A DNA stretch of 64,000 nt from Lobulomyces angularis (taxonomy: Eukaryota; Chytridiomycota; Chytridiomycetes; Lobulomycetales; Lobulomycetaceae). Every line of letters begins with the position of its first letter. The first letter of the stretch is position 1. The DNA is taken from the NCBI GenBank assembly GCA_027604685.1, contig JADHYX010000077.1, positions 1 through 64,000 of the forward strand. The letters are read 5' to 3'. Positions 60,113-64,000 of the stretch are shown piece after piece. The notes under the pieces are model-generated. The model worked only from the letters and a program-made list of their open reading frames with translations. It did no database searches and was not told the origin of the DNA. Made by a program: the position numbers and the translations under genes.

Positions 60113-60337
60113 AAAACAATGAAAATGAAATTTGAATTTCTATCTTAATTTCGTATTTTTAAAATGAGATTCAAAATATCTGTTAATGATTGTCAAGTTC
60201 TGTATCTTATATATATTTAATTAATATTATTAGCAAAATTTTTTAAAAAAAATAATTTAAGATAATTAAAAAATCTATAAATCTATTTGAAAAAACAAAA
60301 AAAATAGATACACAAATTTGTTATAAAAGAAATACCT

Positions 60338-63300
60338 CTATAGATACATCATACAAAAGATTTCATGAATTCCCTTAACAACTGATATTAAACTACCTCC
60401 AACACTTCCCACATTTAATAAAATATCATTTTCAGGTAAAAAATTGATCCCAACAAAATTTTTTCCATTTTTTCTAATATTTTGAATTACATCCTTGTCC
60501 CAGTCATTTCTAAGGCACTCAAATTTGCGTACTAAAATTTTCAATTTTTCAAAAATTTTAAAAAAAAAAATTAATGTGGTTTCTTTTTTGTTTTGTAAGT
60601 TGTTTTCTACTATCAAATAATTTAAATCCTCCACATAATTTTCCACATAATCCTTAAATTTATAAAAAAAAAAAGGTAAACTGCTGGTACTAAACTTAAG
60701 AAAAATTTGAAAAGTGGGAATACTAGTTTTAATTAAAGTTATATTTTTTGCTTGCAAAAAGCTGGGAATAAATTGTGAAGTTTCATATCCTTGTAAACGC
60801 CGAATTAATCTTACTATACTTTCACTGGCATGAATAAAATCGTGCCATTTCGATCCCCAGTGCATTTGTAGCTCATTAAGCAGCCCTGTATCTAATAATA
60901 ATATTGAATTATTGGGTTGATTATTATTATCGCTTGACTGAATAAACTTAAACTCTTTCTCATTATCAGAACCACTAAATGAAAGTGAATTTCTTATTGA
61001 ATTTTGAAAGTATTCTGCAGAATCCATTTCAGAGGGGATGGCAACAGACACAAAAGTTCCCACGCTTGATACCATAGATATTCTGTGTTCTGCTTTAGAG
61101 TATCCTTTTTCAATTGATAACCTAGAAGGAACACCATTTATTATCTTAGAAGTTCTATTTTTTTTATGCTTTCCACAAAAAGAAAAATTGCTACTGAGAC
61201 CACTAACTTCATCTAGTAGCTCTTCGTCATTGTCATAAGTTACATCAGGAGTTGGATGCTGTGGTGGCGGAGAAGTAAAATTACGGTTAGTATAGTCACT
61301 GTTATCTAAAATAGAGTAATCATTCAAATAGCTTTTTAAATAGGACCCATCATCTAACAAACTGTTATTGTTCGAAACAAGTAAGTCTCTATTAACTTGA
61401 ATAATATTCTGAGATACATTTGAGTTGGACGCACTTTGTGGATTCTCTGAATTTCTTAAGGAGTTAAAGCGTGAATTTTTTTCATCTGAGACATTTTTTT
61501 TGGAAAGGGTTTCTCTGTAGCGTTTATCACTTGAAGATGTTAGAGACCTGTGATAATCCTCATTAGATAGGGGTTCCACTTTATCAATGTTTTTCAAAGT
61601 ATTTATTGATAAAGAATATGGTGAATTTGAACGAAACGAATCTTGATATTGATACAATTGTTCTGGATTTTGAATAAAACCTGTATCTTTTTCTTGATAA
61701 GTTTGTTGGAAATCTGTATATTCTGCCAAATTTTCATTTTTTTTTTCTTGTTTCTCGTTAAAAATTTCTGCAACATTTTGCCTGGCGAGTGCATTTGAAA
61801 CCGAGGTGCCATTACTAATTGAAACTGATGAAGGAGGAACATCTATATTTCGATAGCCTGAGTCCACAGATGGTATCCTAAACAATTGTCCTTCTAAAGA
61901 CGCTTGATTAATACTAATATTAGATTTATAAGAAGATTGCGATTCGGATCTTGTTCTAAATTGCTGGTCCAAAAGAAATTGCTGTTGCGGTAAACTGGAA
62001 AAACTGGGGGAGCTATCTTTAAAATTACTTGTAACGGAGTTTTGCCTTGATAAATCCTGGAGGTGAATACTGGCTACAGCTTCAGGTATAGGAGGGACTT
62101 CCTTGTTGTTTTCCTGTGGAGATCGAGAGCTCTCAGGGACACTATTCGAATTATGGTTACTAAAGCTGTTAACAGAAAGCGACGACTGTCTCTTGGCGAT
62201 CGTCCTTTCGTTGCTGTTCACTCGCCGCAGGGACAATTTACTGTAATCTTCACCATAAAGTTGAAAATACGGAGTTATTATCGGAAGTATAAATTCGGTA
62301 GAATTTAAATCCTTAAACACTAATTCATTAACAACGTCTCTAAAAACTGATATTTTTTTGGCAAAGTGTTGTGATTTTAAAATATTGTCATTGATATGAT
62401 TGTTGTTAATGTCAATGTCAAGTTCTTCGGAGTAACTTTCACTCAATCTGGATAATAAAAAAGTCCATCTGAAAAAGCTTTTGGAGTCTTCAGCTCGTAA
62501 AAGATAATCTCTTGTGGAAGTGCGAACTACAAACGAACACGCTTTTTTACTTTCAGGCTCCTTTGCCGGTTGCTGCACAATTGATCTTATTTGTTTAATT
62601 GAACTAAGGGGAATAACCCACTTTACAATAAAAAAAAATTAAAAACATAAAGAAATTTTTATTTACCTTGGGCATCAAAAAATATTTACTTTTACTATCA
62701 GGGATGCCATATTCATCTTCATCACCAAATTCTTCGCTTATAGCTGCAATTAGAGGGCTCATTAATTGTATAATAGGAGCGGGATAAGTTGGATATAATT
62801 TTTTTAGCATATTTAAAAAATCCATAGGTAGAAATTCGTCTGCTGCAGAATATGTTAACGGATTAAATAATGCCATTGTTAAACCGTCTGGGAGTTTTAT
62901 TTTTTTAGGGGAAAGACAAACTAATAGGATGCCATCACATCTTATTAACCTATATGAAATCAGATATGAAAATAATGAAAAAAAAGTGATCTTCTATACC
63001 TTCTTTGAAACTTTTTTCTTCTGTTTTCTTTTTGCAGATAACCTGAAAACACAACCGAATGCATTTGAGTTGGAGATTTAACATTTTTTATCGCATCATT
63101 ACTTAGAATTTTAGAAAATTTATCATGAGGCAAAGAATAGTAAGAATTTTCATCGTTATTTTTTGTACTTTGCTCATCATTACTCGGAAAAGAGTTACTT
63201 TTGTGTAAGTGTTGTGACACAAATTGATGTTCTTTATTAACGGTTCCTTTTGATACACCACGATCTATAGAATTTATGTCATGTTGGTTGCTTGAATTGT

Positions 63301-63454
63301 AAACTGAATTTGCTGTTGTTGTTATTGCAGCAGCTTGTAAAATCTGTGGGTATTCAGATGATTCGACGATGCTGTCGTTGATAGTATCTTTTAATGTTAA
63401 GTTGGTATGTGAGCCCTGGATATGATTTGAATTTAAATTAATTTGGGAAGTCAT
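60338..63454 (-). CDS. PH-domain protein with long Ser/Asn-rich region
   Basis: Three exons, about 985 residues, from ATG 63452-63454 (MTSQINLNSNHIQGS) to TAG at 60338-60340. After a Ser/Asn-rich leader of about 135 residues, a pleckstrin-homology fold starts (VVFSGYLQKENRRKKFQRRL, RCDGILLVCLSPKK), is interrupted by about 85 residues (DGLTMALFNPLTYS to SKSKYFLMPKW), and resumes (VIPLSSIKQIRSIV, ACSFVVRTSTRDYLLRAEDS, FFRWTFLLSRL). Next come about 450 disordered residues rich in Ser, Asn and Gln with PPSSVSIS and PPPQHPTPD runs, then a helical C-terminal region of about 180 residues (ELQMHWGSKWHDFIHASESI). PH domains bind phosphoinositides; the membrane target is unknown. No catalytic domain is seen, so an adaptor role is inferred. 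Confidence 0.75.
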
Positions 63455-64000
63455 TTAATTGTTTCTCCTTTAAGCTTGAAAAATTGCCAAAAAAAAAAAA
63501 AAATTTTGTTAGATGTAAAATTTCTCAGGCGTATTTATTAGTCTTTAAAACAAAGTATTTAAGTAGAATGCGTATAATCTTCAACTTCGTAATAATTTTT
63601 TTTCAATACTCACCATTTTTTATCTTATTGCTAAATAATGCAATACATTTTTATTCTCTTTTTTTAAACAAATGTAAGATCAAAGAAGGAACTCCCCTAA
63701 TTGGAAGTAATAACTTTATTTAAGAGGAAATTAATGAACCAAATTGCTATATCCTCAACATTTACAACTGAATTATAACGGATTGTGCTGCTGAGTGACT
63801 CAGTTGTAGTTCCTAAATTATACTCTACTACTCTGAGAAGTTCGAATTGGGAAAGCAATCATGTTGTGGCAAAATACAATACCAATTATATATTTGTTCC
63901 AATTAAAAGAAAAGAATATTTTATTTTGTAATTTTTATTGGTTTCAGTTGTAATAATTAATAAAATCATTAAATTTACAATGTTCTTTTCTGCTATAAAA
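63455..64000. other. Intergenic end region
   Basis: About 545 bp upstream of the PH-domain gene, running to the window edge. No gene is supported. It contains the palindrome CTGAGTGACTCAG (63791-63803), which includes the Gcn4/AP-1 core TGACTCA. Confidence 0.45.
63791..63803. promoter_or_regulatory. 13-bp palindrome with a TGACTCA core (bZIP-type site)
   Basis: CTGAGTGACTCAG is an exact palindrome around its central base and contains TGACTCA, the Gcn4/AP-1 target in fungi. It lies about 340 bp upstream of the PH-domain gene. Use here is a guess. Confidence 0.3.

Noticed and set aside
63838..63860. Possible tRNA T-loop (GTTCGAATT)
   Set aside because: The flanking bases cannot pair into a 5-bp stem, and no acceptor or anticodon arms surround it.

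Overview
The window looks like nuclear DNA of a fungus with an extremely AT-rich genome, probably an early-diverging (zoosporic or related) lineage. It is eukaryotic: nearly every gene is cut by short introns (mostly about 40-60 nt, GT...AG, T-rich before the acceptor), and TAA, TAG and TGA all serve as stops. It is fungal by content: a WSC-domain wall sensor, a KRE2/KTR (GT15) mannosyltransferase, a MARVEL-type four-helix membrane protein and long Ser/Thr-rich secreted proteins. A eukaryote-type 6-pyruvoyl-tetrahydropterin synthase, a dihydropteridine reductase and a BT1-family pteridine transporter point away from ascomycete yeasts. The exact species cannot be told from the sequence.

Layout. 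1-5.5 kb: Sel1-repeat protein (+), GDSL esterase (-), mitochondrial-type FtsJ rRNA methyltransferase (+). 6.4-18.1 kb: WSC membrane sensor (+), large unrecognised protein (-), BT1 transporter (+), 16-exon mucin-like secreted protein (+). 18.4-24.3 kb: TLC-domain membrane protein (-), heat-shock-factor-like regulator (-), MRPL47 (+). 24.7-32.3 kb: flavin monooxygenase (-), secreted two-domain protein (+), mannosyltransferase (+), PTPS (+). 32.7-39.6 kb: V-ATPase subunit H (-), RGS-domain protein (-), GPALPP1 (-), a small intronless gene (+), dihydropteridine reductase (-). 39.9-46.7 kb: a gene joining four cyclic-nucleotide-binding domains to an F-box and leucine-rich repeats (-), divergent from a CaMKK/Sak1-like kinase (+). 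47-64 kb: MARVEL protein (+), TAF1 (-), MSH5 (-), family III CoA-transferase (+), unrecognised multi-membrane-segment protein (+), PH-domain protein (-).

How the genes relate. Most are unrelated housekeeping genes, as expected for a fungal chromosome. Three groupings stand out: (1) three pterin genes (transport, synthesis, regeneration) within about 28 kb; (2) signalling genes side by side (RGS protein, four-cNBD/F-box/LRR protein, CaMKK-like kinase); (3) surface and wall genes (WSC sensor, mucin-like protein, GT15 enzyme, MARVEL protein, secreted protein). The most unusual item is the cNBD/F-box/LRR gene, whose four binding sites all carry the Arg-Thr-Ala form of the phosphate-binding cassette known from cGMP-dependent kinases. 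Exon boundaries were inferred by eye from reading frame, splice sites and family similarity; most still need transcript evidence.
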